Of a DNA stretch of 64,000 nt, positions 8,142-15,582 are shown piece after piece. Origin of the DNA: Alphaproteobacteria bacterium (lineage in GTDB: Bacteria; Pseudomonadota; Alphaproteobacteria; UBA8366; Aestuariispiraceae); contig JAWPMN010000001.1 of assembly GCA_033344895.1 (NCBI GenBank), forward strand, positions 620,001 to 684,000, read 5' to 3'. Made by a program: the position numbers and the translations under genes. Below the pieces are notes generated by a model. The model did not search any database. It was not told where the DNA came from and worked only from the letters and a program-made list of their open reading frames with translations. Position 1 is the first letter of the stretch, and the number at the start of each line of letters is the position of its first letter.

Positions 8142-8172
8142 TTGACCGCGAACCGGTTAGCCGCAATATAGT
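8142..8172 (+). promoter_or_regulatory. MerR/CueR-type promoter with 19-base spacer upstream of the copper operon
   Basis: TTGACC at 8142-8147 and TATAGT at 8167-8172 are separated by 19 bases, the lengthened spacing that MerR-family activators such as CueR correct by DNA distortion. The spacer contains the palindrome AACCGGTT at 8151-8158. The first ATG at 8177 is only four bases after the -10 element, suggesting a leaderless transcript. No merR-like gene is in the window. Confidence 0.5.
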
Positions 8173-8176
8173 CGGC

Positions 8177-8521
8177 ATGGCATTCGCGCTGAAACGAGCC
8201 CTTTCGGTATTCCTGGCTATCGGCATGGTAACGCTGGTGCTTGCGGACGTTACGATCGCAAGTGCCGACCTCCATGACGATCACGCCATGTCAGGAGCCT
8301 CTTCCCCGATCACATCGATTGATGCTTCAGCGGTGGATGCTCATTGCGCCGGCCATGGCATGGCCTGTCTGATTTCTGCCAGCCATTGCAATTCAACCGC
8401 CCTTCAGGACCTCGTTTTCCTTTCGGAGCCGGCCGAGATCGGCGGGGCGGAGTATCACGACGCGGGCGAGCGCCTGCATGGCTACGCGCCCGGGACAGAC
8501 AGCCCCCCTCCAAGAGTTTGA
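8177..8521 (+). CDS. Small secreted protein leading the copper operon, function unknown
   Basis: 114 residues. Residues 1-30 form a signal peptide (KRALSVFLAIGMVTLVLA, then an ASA-like cleavage site). The mature part is short and polar with His (HDDHAMS, HCAGHGMACL), Met and three Cys residues, which is compatible with metal binding. It resembles the short exported proteins that often precede copper oxidase genes, but no named domain was recognised. No Shine-Dalgarno sequence precedes the ATG, and the predicted -10 element ends four bases upstream. Alternatively, translation could begin at the internal Met17, but that would lose the positively charged start of the signal peptide. Confidence 0.6.
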   Translation: MAFALKRALSVFLAIGMVTLVLADVTIASADLHDDHAMSGASSPITSIDASAVDAHCAGHGMACLISASHCNSTALQDLVFLSEPAEIGGAEYHDAGERLHGYAPGTDSPPPRV

Positions 8522-8589
8522 TTCGCGTTTCCCAAGGCGGAACTCCGGTTCCGCACCACGAACACGATTCAAATCTATGGAGTCTCGAT

Positions 8590-9147
8590 ATGACGTTCTC
8601 TGTGAAAAATTCCGTCTCGGCCGTCTTTGCTTTCGGTCTGAGTGCTTCGCTTGCCCTCGCCTCCGCCTTTGCGGCCGGTGAACATGGCGGCGGCCATGGT
8701 CATGGCGCCAAGATCGGTCAACCGGGGGACCCGTCCGCCGTGTCACGTACCATCGAAGTCAACATGGGCGACAACTTCTACGAACCCGAGGAAATCGAGG
8801 TCAAGGAAGGGGAAACCGTTCGTTTCGTCGTCACCAACAAGGGCGAATTCGTGCACGAGTTCAACATTGCGACGGCGGAAATGCACAAGGCCCATCAGCC
8901 CGAAATGATGATGATGATGGAGCACGGCGTGCTGGAAGGCGACCGGATCAACTGGGAAGCTGCCAAGGCCATGCAGGAGTCCATGGGCCACGGCATGCAT
9001 GAGGAACCGAACAGTATCCTTCTGGAACCGGGACAGACCGCTGAGATCGTATGGCAGTTTCCGGATCATGCCGAACTGGAATTCGCCTGCAATGTGCCCG
9101 GCCATTACGGCGCGGGCATGGTCGGACCGATCAAGCTGTCGCATTGA
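8590..9147 (+). CDS. Periplasmic cupredoxin domain protein (copper-binding, plastocyanin/azurin-like)
   Basis: 185 residues from the ATG at 8590. An N-terminal signal peptide of about 28 residues ends in ASAFAAG and is followed by a His-rich stretch GEHGGGHGHGAK. The cupredoxin fold carries the type-1 copper ligands His89 (FVHEFN), Cys167, His172 and Met177 (CNVPGHYGAGM). A Met-rich loop MMMMM near residue 105 and the HGMH near 136 could load copper. It likely binds or delivers Cu in the periplasm alongside the multicopper oxidase encoded 33 bases downstream. A start further upstream would remove the signal peptide from the N-terminus. Confidence 0.88.
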   Translation: MTFSVKNSVSAVFAFGLSASLALASAFAAGEHGGGHGHGAKIGQPGDPSAVSRTIEVNMGDNFYEPEEIEVKEGETVRFVVTNKGEFVHEFNIATAEMHKAHQPEMMMMMEHGVLEGDRINWEAAKAMQESMGHGMHEEPNSILLEPGQTAEIVWQFPDHAELEFACNVPGHYGAGMVGPIKLSH

Positions 9148-9180
9148 TCGGGCCCACGGAGCAGAATCGGAAACTCTGAA

Positions 9181-10893
9181 ATGACTCTGAAAACCGCGAT
9201 CCGGGCGCTTGCGCTCGGATCCGGCCTGATCGCGCTGCCATGGGGTGGCGTGACGGCCGGAGAATATGACCTGACGGTCGATCGCGTTACGATCGACACC
9301 GGATCCTTCACCCGCAGCGGCATCGGCTACAACGGCGCCTCGCCCGGCCCTGTCCTGCGTTTCAAGGAAGGCGAAGAGGTTACGATCAACGTGACCAACA
9401 ATCTGGATGAGCCGACTTCGATTCATTGGCATGGCCTGATCCTGCCCTATGAGCAGGACGGCGTGCCCGGCATCAGCTATGACGGTATCGCCCCCGGTGA
9501 AACCTTCACCTACCGGTTTCCCATCGTTCAGGCCGGGACCTACTGGTTCCACAGCCACACGGACTTTCAGGAGCCAGACGGCGCCTATGGGGCGATCGTC
9601 ATCGAACCGGAAGGCCGTGAACCATTCCGGTTCGACCGTGAATATGTGGTTCAACTGACCGACGCCCATCCGCATTCCGGCCATCGGATCATGCGAAATC
9701 TGAAGATGATGCCGGACTATTATAACCGGCAGCAGCGGACCTTCCTGGACTTCCTGTCAGACAGCGAGAAGGAAGGCATGCAATCGGCCCTGGCGGACCG
9801 TGCCGCCTGGGGCGACATGCGCATGATGCCGACCGATATCGAGGACCTGCAGGGATACGATCCGCTGATCAATGGCAGGAGCGCCAGCCAGAACTGGACC
9901 GGACTTTTCGAACCCGGCGAAAGGGTGCGGCTGCGGTTCGTCAACTCATCCGCGATGACCTATTTCGATATCCGCATTCCCGGCCTGGAAATGACGGTCG
10001 TACAGGCGGACGGCAACAATGTTCAGCCTGTCAGCGTCGACGAGTTCCGGATTGCAGTGGCGGAAACCTATGACGTCATTGTGAAGCCGACCGACGATCG
10101 CGCCTATACGATCTTTGCTGAATCAATGGGGCGTACCGCCTATGCACGGGGCACCCTTGCCCCGCGCGAAGGCATGGCCGGTCCCGTGCCGGACCTGCGC
10201 CAGCCTCCGCTGCTGACCATGGCGGATATGGGCATGGCGCATGACGGCATGGATCACGCGGCCATGGGGCACGGGGCCCCGGCCGCCGGGACCCATACCA
10301 TGGCGGACGGCACCGTTATGCAAGGTATGGCACACGGCAGCATGGAAGGCATGGACCACAGCGCCCATGCCGGCATGCAGGGCTCTGCCGCCGATCCGTT
10401 CTATGCACCGGGCAGCGGTCTGACCCCACGGGCGGCCAATGACGGAAAATTCCTGTCCTATGCCGACCTGAAAGCCCAGAAACCACTATACAAGGACCGC
10501 GAGGCGACCCGGGAAATCGAGATCCGTCTGACCGGCAATATGGAGCGCTATATCTGGTCTCTGAACGGCGTGAAATACGATGACGCCGATCCGATCGTCC
10601 TGCAATACGGCGAACGTGTCCGCTTCAAGTTTGTCAACGAGACCATGATGACGCATCCGATGCATCTGCACGGCATGTGGTCGATCCTGGATAATGGCAA
10701 CGGCAAGTTCGACCCGATCAAGCATGTCGTCAGCGTGTCGCCCGGCACCACGGTCTACATGGAAACGGAGGTCGATGCGCCCGGCCAGTGGGCCTTCCAT
10801 TGTCACCTGTCCTACCACGCCGACAGCGGCATGTTCCGGAAGGTGATTGTCCAGGGCGGCCCGGTCGCCGACGCGTTGAAAAGTGAGGGCTGA
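9181..10893 (+). CDS. copA: Multicopper oxidase, CopA copper-resistance type
   Basis: 570 residues with a signal peptide ending near AGE at residue 27. Three cupredoxin domains are present. Copper ligands are visible: His82/His84 (HWH), His124/His126 (HSH), His492/His495/His497 (HPMHLH) and the type-1/trinuclear string His540-Cys541-His542 with His546 and Met551. A Met/His-rich insertion spans roughly residues 347-402, typical of CopA/CueO copper-binding regions. It oxidises Cu(I) and perhaps organic substrates in the periplasm. It lies 33 bases after the cupredoxin gene and 3 bases before copB. No twin-arginine motif is evident at the N-terminus, unlike many CopA proteins. Confidence 0.92.
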   Translation: MTLKTAIRALALGSGLIALPWGGVTAGEYDLTVDRVTIDTGSFTRSGIGYNGASPGPVLRFKEGEEVTINVTNNLDEPTSIHWHGLILPYEQDGVPGISYDGIAPGETFTYRFPIVQAGTYWFHSHTDFQEPDGAYGAIVIEPEGREPFRFDREYVVQLTDAHPHSGHRIMRNLKMMPDYYNRQQRTFLDFLSDSEKEGMQSALADRAAWGDMRMMPTDIEDLQGYDPLINGRSASQNWTGLFEPGERVRLRFVNSSAMTYFDIRIPGLEMTVVQADGNNVQPVSVDEFRIAVAETYDVIVKPTDDRAYTIFAESMGRTAYARGTLAPREGMAGPVPDLRQPPLLTMADMGMAHDGMDHAAMGHGAPAAGTHTMADGTVMQGMAHGSMEGMDHSAHAGMQGSAADPFYAPGSGLTPRAANDGKFLSYADLKAQKPLYKDREATREIEIRLTGNMERYIWSLNGVKYDDADPIVLQYGERVRFKFVNETMMTHPMHLHGMWSILDNGNGKFDPIKHVVSVSPGTTVYMETEVDAPGQWAFHCHLSYHADSGMFRKVIVQGGPVADALKSEG

Positions 10894-10896
10894 GCG

Positions 10897-11595
10897 ATGA
10901 GGAAAACACTTGCCGCTTTGGCCGTCCTGTTCTCCGGCGCCACAACCACGGCACAGGCGGAACCCATCGTCTGGGGTGTCCAGGTGGAACAGTTGGAGCA
11001 TCGCCTCGGGGAAGCGGACGGCAATCTCCTGGCGTGGGACTTCGACGCATTCGTTGGGGACGACGATCTGAAATTCGTCTGGCGCAGCGAAGCAGAATAC
11101 GAAACCGGTCCAAGCCGCTTCGAGTCCCTTGAGAACCAGGCCCGGCTGCAGTTTCCGGTGTCGGACTTCTTCGACGGGGTCATGGGTATCCGGGTGGAAA
11201 ATCCGAAAAGCTATGACCGGGTCGACTTTGTCGCCGGCCTGCACGGCCTGACGAAACAGTGGTTCGAGGTCGATGCCGATCTGTTCCTGTCGGATCACCC
11301 TTCCGCCCGGTTCGAGGTCGAATATGAGGGGCTGATTACCAACAGGGTCACCCTGACGCCCAGTTTCGAAATGGACCTGCCCTTCACCGACGATTCCGAA
11401 AAGGATGTCGGTGCCTGGGGCGTGACAACGGAGATCGGTGCCCGGGTAAGCTATGATCTGGTCGACCGGCTGTTCTCTCCCTATGTCGGGGTTCACTACG
11501 AACGCAGCTTCGGCGAGACCGAGCGAATTCTCTCCAACGAAGGAGAGGCCAGCGAGTCGGTCTATCTGGTTACCGGGATGAAAGTCCTGTTCTGA
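10897..11595 (+). CDS. copB: Copper resistance outer membrane protein CopB
   Basis: 232 residues with a short signal peptide (MRKTLAALAVLFSGATTTAQA). The mature part shows alternating beta-strand pattern and CopB hallmarks: VQVEQLEHR at the start, FVWRSEAEYETG, VSDFFDGVMGIR, and the C-terminal LFSPYVGVHYERSFGET followed by a terminal aromatic residue, as expected of an outer membrane beta-barrel. CopB acts with CopA in copper sequestration or export. The Met-rich N-terminal extension found in many CopB proteins is missing, so this is the short form. It ends the operon, with a strong terminator 7 bases after the stop. Confidence 0.9.
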   Translation: MRKTLAALAVLFSGATTTAQAEPIVWGVQVEQLEHRLGEADGNLLAWDFDAFVGDDDLKFVWRSEAEYETGPSRFESLENQARLQFPVSDFFDGVMGIRVENPKSYDRVDFVAGLHGLTKQWFEVDADLFLSDHPSARFEVEYEGLITNRVTLTPSFEMDLPFTDDSEKDVGAWGVTTEIGARVSYDLVDRLFSPYVGVHYERSFGETERILSNEGEASESVYLVTGMKVLF

Positions 11596-11601
11596 CTCCA
11601 C

Positions 11602-11638
11602 GGGCGGGGCCGGCCGGGCGCCGGCTCCCGCCCATTTT
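11602..11638 (+). terminator. Rho-independent terminator of the copper operon
   Basis: GGGCGGG at 11602-11608 plus GCCGGC at 11609-11614 pair with GCCGGC at 11620-11625 and CCCGCCC at 11627-11633. The result is a 13-bp stem with one bulged T at 11626 and a five-base loop. The stem is followed by ATTTT at 11634-11638. The T run overlaps the stop codon of the convergent gene on the minus strand. Confidence 0.8.
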
Positions 11639-12363
11639 CATCTGACCCCGTCCCTTGCCCGTTCCAGCAGACGCCATGCGATCAGGAAGTTGAGGGCGAC
11701 GAACACCGGTACGACCAGGGTCGGTGCGAGCGCCATCGGAAACTGGAAGATCGCCGCCATCCCGGGCGCATCGGTGAACACCTGGACGGGACCGGGAAGC
11801 CCCATCTGCATCAGGATCAGCGCCGACGGGACAATGACGGCGGCACCACAGAGATGCCATGCCGCCAGACGCGGGCCGGTTACGCGCCGTTGCGCCACGC
11901 GCCGGGTCATCCACAGCGCGGAGAGCCCGAAGAGCAGATCCGGGATTCCGATCAGCAGGGCGAAGTAGAGCGTGAAATCGCCGTTCAGCCCCTTCATGAC
12001 GCCGCCGATCGCACAGATCCGCAGGCATTGCAGCGCGGTGTTCCAGTAATCGGGGACGCTGTCGATCAACGCCCGCATCCCGTCCCGCCCGGGCCCCGTC
12101 ATCAGGGGCAGAGAGAGCAGCAGGACCGGCGGCATCGTGATCCAGAACGGCGGCCAGGACGCCAGGAACCAGTCCTGTGCATAGACCCCGTCCCGGGCCA
12201 GAATGCCGCTGAAGACACCCCATCCCGCCAGAGCGGCCAGGATGGCAAAGCCGAAAAACGTGCCACGGCCACTCAACGCCCCGGATCGGCGGGCCCGGAT
12301 CAGAAGGAACGACAGGAAGACCGCCTGCGCGGCAAACAGAAAGGGCAGTGTGGAATTGCTCAT
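11638..12363 (-). CDS. Multi-pass membrane protein, function unknown
   Basis: 241 residues from the ATG at 12363. It is strongly hydrophobic with about six or seven membrane segments, for example FLFAAQAVFLSFLLI, FFGFAILAALAGWGVF, WITMPPVLLLSLPLM and a C-terminal LVVPVFVALNFLIAWRLL. No family signature was recognised. It begins 5 bases after the stop of the methyltransferase gene, so the two form a transcript probably repressed by the divergent TetR regulator. A transport or lipid-related role could go with the methyltransferase, but nothing in sequence proves it. Confidence 0.75.
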   Translation of the reverse strand: MSNSTLPFLFAAQAVFLSFLLIRARRSGALSGRGTFFGFAILAALAGWGVFSGILARDGVYAQDWFLASWPPFWITMPPVLLLSLPLMTGPGRDGMRALIDSVPDYWNTALQCLRICAIGGVMKGLNGDFTLYFALLIGIPDLLFGLSALWMTRRVAQRRVTGPRLAAWHLCGAAVIVPSALILMQMGLPGPVQVFTDAPGMAAIFQFPMALAPTLVVPVFVALNFLIAWRLLERARDGVR

Positions 12364-12368
12364 CCCCG

Positions 12369-13187
12369 TCAGGCCGCCCGGCAGAGGATCATGCCGACCC
12401 GCAACGCCCCGGAGGACAGATTGCGCAACAGGTTGGGCGCGATTTCGGCAAAGACGGGGCCAAGCACGAGATGAAGGCCAAGCGGCGGCGGACCACCCGC
12501 CTCCCGGATCTTGTTGATCGATTTCCTCATGAAGGCCGCCGCGGCGTCGGTATCGTCCGCGCCGTCGACGATCTCGAAACCGGCGACCCGCAGATCGATC
12601 TCCACAGCCTCCCGGTCGGCCAGATGGCTGTTCTCTTCGGTGTCCGACCACGGCATGGGATAGGCCGGATCGGGGCCGTCCCCGCGGAACATGTCATAGA
12701 CGATGAATGGCGCCCCCGGTTTCAGACGCCGCCGGATGGCATGGTAGAAGCCCTCCTTGTCGGCCACGTTCATCCCGACATGGATGGTCCAGGCGCCGTC
12801 ATAGTCGCCGTCGTGATGGGCAACGTCCCGGCACAGGAACTCCGTCTTGCCGGCGAGACCGACCCGGGCACTTAGCTCAATCGCGATTTCGCAATAGCTG
12901 CGGGAGAGGTCGAGGCCGGTGACATCATAGCCCTTGTGCCTTGCCAGCGCCCGGGCGGGCCCGCCAAGCCCGGCCCCGACATCCAGAAAACGCGCGCCCG
13001 CAGGCAGGTCCAGATGGTCCATCAGCATTTTCGTCGCCATCGGCCCGCGAATATGAAACTCGTCGACGGCCGCCAGGGCTTCCGGCGCACCGCCAGCGGC
13101 CTGCCATCCCGCCAGAACACGCTCCATCGCGCCCTGCTTTTCATAATGCGCCAGCATGCGGTCGCGGTTTGCCTGGTCAGCCGTCAT
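12369..13187 (-). CDS. SAM-dependent methyltransferase (UbiE/sarcosine methyltransferase-like)
   Basis: 272 residues from the ATG at 13187, chosen because GGAGAA lies five bases upstream; a start at 13217 would fall inside the operator palindrome. The SAM-binding core is standard: motif I FLDVGAGLGGPARALA, then VTGLDLS and a later GAPFIVYDMFRGDGPD. The N-terminal HYEKQGAMERVLAGW and the HIRGPMATKMLMDHL segment resemble dimethylglycine and sarcosine methyltransferases and relatives. The substrate is unknown. It is the first gene of a two-gene operon with a membrane protein, divergent from a TetR regulator. Confidence 0.85.
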   Translation of the reverse strand: MTADQANRDRMLAHYEKQGAMERVLAGWQAAGGAPEALAAVDEFHIRGPMATKMLMDHLDLPAGARFLDVGAGLGGPARALARHKGYDVTGLDLSRSYCEIAIELSARVGLAGKTEFLCRDVAHHDGDYDGAWTIHVGMNVADKEGFYHAIRRRLKPGAPFIVYDMFRGDGPDPAYPMPWSDTEENSHLADREAVEIDLRVAGFEIVDGADDTDAAAAFMRKSINKIREAGGPPPLGLHLVLGPVFAEIAPNLLRNLSSGALRVGMILCRAA

Positions 13188-13213
13188 TGCCTTCTCCGTT
13201 TGGATGATAATTG

Positions 13214-13233
13214 TCATCTATCTTTATAGATGA
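13214..13233 (+). promoter_or_regulatory. TetR operator candidate between methyltransferase and tetR
   Basis: TCATCTAT at 13214-13221 and its exact reverse complement ATAGATGA at 13226-13233 flank a four-base centre CTTT. It is the only strong dyad in the 74-base divergent gap, sits 27 bases from the methyltransferase start and 29 from the tetR start, and is AT-rich as expected for overlapping divergent promoters. It is the likely binding site of the adjacent TetR protein. Confidence 0.65.
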
Positions 13234-13261
13234 TATATGAAATCTAAACTGTCAAGTTGGA

Positions 13262-13837
13262 ATGGATGATCGCATGAGACGTTCGAAATCGGAGAAGGCA
13301 CAGAGCCGGGAAGAGATCGTGAATGCCGCGGCGCGCCTGTTCCGGGAGAAAGGCATCGGCGAGACCAGTGTATCCGACGTCATGGGTTCGGCGGGCCTGA
13401 CCCATGGCGGCTTCTATCGCCATTTCTCGTCCAAGGAAGACCTCGCCGCCACCGCGATCCGCGATGCTTTCCGGTCCGGCCTGCGCGTTTTCACGGAAGC
13501 CTCAGACGCCCCCGAGGAGGAGGCCCGCGCCTATGTCGACCAGTACCTCTCCCATGAGCATCTGACCGACCCCGGCGACGGATGCCCGATTCCGACCATG
13601 GCAGCGGAGGCGGGGCGGGGCCCCGATTCCTGGCGGGCGTCACTGGCAGCCGGGGCGGAAGAGGCGATCGCGAAGTTGTCCGTCGGCCTGCCCGGGGGAC
13701 GTCCCGCGGCGCTGGAGTTGCTCGCGCTTCTGGTTGGGACGGTTCTGCTGACCCGCGGTACCGGCGACACGCCTCTCGCCGGGGAAGTCCTCGACACCGG
13801 CCGCGCCGCTTCGGACCGATTGCTGTCGGGGGATTGA
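13262..13837 (+). CDS. TetR/AcrR family transcriptional regulator
   Basis: 191 residues. The N-terminal helix-turn-helix spans about residues 15-60: REEIVNAAARLFREKGIGETSVSDVM followed by the recognition segment THGGFYRHFSSKEDLAA (landmarks AARLFREKGIG and GGFYRHFSSKED). This is the TetR subgroup with GGFY instead of the more common GTLY and a C-terminal ligand pocket containing GCPIPTMAAEAGR. It is transcribed away from the methyltransferase and membrane protein genes and probably represses them and itself through the inverted repeat between them. No good Shine-Dalgarno is seen; Met5 is a possible alternative start. Confidence 0.88.
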   Translation: MDDRMRRSKSEKAQSREEIVNAAARLFREKGIGETSVSDVMGSAGLTHGGFYRHFSSKEDLAATAIRDAFRSGLRVFTEASDAPEEEARAYVDQYLSHEHLTDPGDGCPIPTMAAEAGRGPDSWRASLAAGAEEAIAKLSVGLPGGRPAALELLALLVGTVLLTRGTGDTPLAGEVLDTGRAASDRLLSGD

Positions 13838-13844
13838 GGCGCCG

Positions 13845-14147
13845 CTAGAGATAGTTGCGCCAGGTCCTCTTCTCCCTGGATTGGAAGAATTTCGAGTTTG
13901 AGAGGTAATTGTAGGCCTTGAACTCCGATACATAGACCAGGATGCCGAGTTCGATGTCGTAAAGAACGGCGCCTGCCCCGGACATCTCCGATTCAACGGA
14001 CTCGATCGTTGTCTCATTCGAGAACCGGTACGATATCGCCAATGCGGGTCGCGATCGATAGGTGGTCTTCCCATCCACGCGGGATTCAACCCGTAGACCA
14101 AGCTTGCCGATCCGCCCCATCTTCGGCTTCTCGACAAAAAAGGGCAT
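13845..14147 (-). CDS. Hypothetical protein with lower GC
   Basis: 100 residues, no signal peptide or membrane segment. It contains a beta-rich pattern (LGLRVESRVDGKTTYRSR, ALAISYRF, GAVLYDIELGILVYV) and a basic C-terminus SREKRTWRNYL. No family was recognised. The GC content is visibly lower than that of its neighbours. The purine-rich GGAG abuts the first ATG too closely; the internal ATG at 14120 (MGRIGK), with GAGAAG upstream, may be the true start. It could be a recent acquisition or a fragment of a larger gene. It lies between the tetR gene (7-base gap) and another hypothetical. Confidence 0.5.
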   Translation of the reverse strand: MPFFVEKPKMGRIGKLGLRVESRVDGKTTYRSRPALAISYRFSNETTIESVESEMSGAGAVLYDIELGILVYVSEFKAYNYLSNSKFFQSREKRTWRNYL

Positions 14148-14175
14148 CTCCGACCGAGAACTGACGGGAAATACC

Positions 14176-14667
14176 CTATTGCGGCATGCGGGTGACCGCG
14201 ACCCGGCCCAGAATGCCGAGCGCCCGGGTCGCGCGGGTGACGCCGTTCAGGTCGGAACGGCCAACGGATCGCGCCAGATGATGCTGCCAATCGGCAATGA
14301 TGTTGCGGGCCGATCCGGCATCGCCGACCGGATAGCCCTGCCCCTTCGGACCGCGCAGCAACAGGGTCTGTTCGCTGCGGTCAATGGCCCGGCCGGCCAG
14401 CATCAGTTCCGTCATGTCCGTCAGTTCGTTCGGCGTCAGGAACCGGGGATCGTAACGATCACCGACCATCAGATAGGTCGCCTCCAGACTGACCGATATC
14501 CGGTCGTCCCCAAGAGGCGGCGGTTCGGGCAGGCGCTTCTTTGCCGGTCGGCGATCCTTGCCCGGGGGTTGAGACCGCAGGATACGCGCACCGCGCGCCA
14601 GGACGCTGCCCGGACTTTCAGCCGAGTGGTCATCCCGCACCGGATCCAGAAAAGAGTTCAACTTCAT
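14176..14667 (-). CDS. Hypothetical protein, conserved-looking C-terminal half
   Basis: 163 residues. The first 55 are low-complexity and basic or proline rich (ARILRSQPPGKDRRPAKKR, LPEPPPLGDD) and look disordered. The second half (YDPRFLTPNELTDMTELMLAGRAI, SEQTLLLRGPKGQGYPV, NIIADWQHHLARS; landmarks only) looks structured and helical. Residues such as FLTPNELTDMTELML recall uncharacterised alphaproteobacterial proteins, but I cannot name a family. No membrane segment. Its closest neighbours do not suggest a pathway. Confidence 0.6.
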   Translation of the reverse strand: MKLNSFLDPVRDDHSAESPGSVLARGARILRSQPPGKDRRPAKKRLPEPPPLGDDRISVSLEATYLMVGDRYDPRFLTPNELTDMTELMLAGRAIDRSEQTLLLRGPKGQGYPVGDAGSARNIIADWQHHLARSVGRSDLNGVTRATRALGILGRVAVTRMPQ

Positions 14668-14757
14668 GCCTGCGACGCCTCCGTTTGGTTAACAAGCAAG
14701 AGACGTGCCATTGCAGAGCACCCGGAAAAGCGCCAAAAATCCGGGTTAATGAAAGCC

Positions 14758-15582
14758 TTAGCGTTCGAAGAACCGTTCCAGGCTGGCGAAGTCCATCGCA
14801 TCCTTGGCGAAACTGAATACGCCCTCCTCCCGGACCTCCCGCGCCGCCTTGACCAGACCGCCATAGACCAGCCTGGCGAAGGCCGACCCGACGCTGATCC
14901 GCGCCACCCCAGCCTCGGCCAGTTGCGACAGGGTGAAGAGCGCTCCCGGCATGCCCATCACCACATTGACGGGCACGGCGACCGATCGGCAGACGCGGTG
15001 GATTGACTCGAGGTCCCGCAAGCCGGGCGCGTAGACCACATCGGCGCCGGCCTTCTCAAAGGCCTGCAGGCGGCGGATGACCGCTTCCAGATCCTGTCCG
15101 CCCCACAGCAAGCTCTCGCAGCGCGCGGTCAGCATGAAATCCGGCGACAGGGCGCGCGCCGCCTCGACCGCAGCCGCCACCCGTTCGACTGCCAGACTCT
15201 CGTCGAAGATCGGGCTCTCCCGATCGCCGGTGTGATCCTCGATGGAGCAGCCGGCGAGCCCTGTCTCGACCGCCATACGAACGGTCTCAGCGACGCCTTC
15301 CGGGCTGTCGGCGAAACCTTTCTCCAGATCGGCGGAGACGGGCAGTGGCGTTGCGTCGACCAGCACCCTGCAATGATCCAGCGCCGTGTCACGCCCGATC
15401 GCGCCTTCGCATTCCCCCATCATGAAGGCCATGCCGGCGCTGGTCGTCGCCAGGGCCTCATAGCCAAGTCCCTGCAGAATCCGGGCGGACCCGACATCCC
15501 AGGGATTGGGAATCAGCAACGGCGTACCGCGCTTGTGGAGCGCCCGAAACTTCGCGCGTCTTTCTTCATGAATATCGCTCAT
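14758..15582 (-). CDS. Isocitrate lyase/PEP mutase family protein
   Basis: 274 residues, a TIM-barrel enzyme of the ICL/PEP mutase superfamily. Diagnostic pieces are LLIPNPWDVGSARIL near the N-terminus, ALATTSAGMAFMMG, the metal-binding PVSADLEKGF, CSIEDHTGD and FMLTARCESLL, plus the C-terminal RISVGSAFARL. Members cleave or form C-C or P-C bonds of 2-hydroxy acids (oxaloacetate, 2-methylisocitrate, carboxyphosphonate). This short form, often called 2-methylisocitrate lyase-like or PrpB-like, has no assigned substrate. Its ATG overlaps the stop of the upstream GNAT gene by four bases, making it the last gene of a four-gene operon facing a WYL regulator. Confidence 0.85.
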   Translation of the reverse strand: MSDIHEERRAKFRALHKRGTPLLIPNPWDVGSARILQGLGYEALATTSAGMAFMMGECEGAIGRDTALDHCRVLVDATPLPVSADLEKGFADSPEGVAETVRMAVETGLAGCSIEDHTGDRESPIFDESLAVERVAAAVEAARALSPDFMLTARCESLLWGGQDLEAVIRRLQAFEKAGADVVYAPGLRDLESIHRVCRSVAVPVNVVMGMPGALFTLSQLAEAGVARISVGSAFARLVYGGLVKAAREVREEGVFSFAKDAMDFASLERFFER

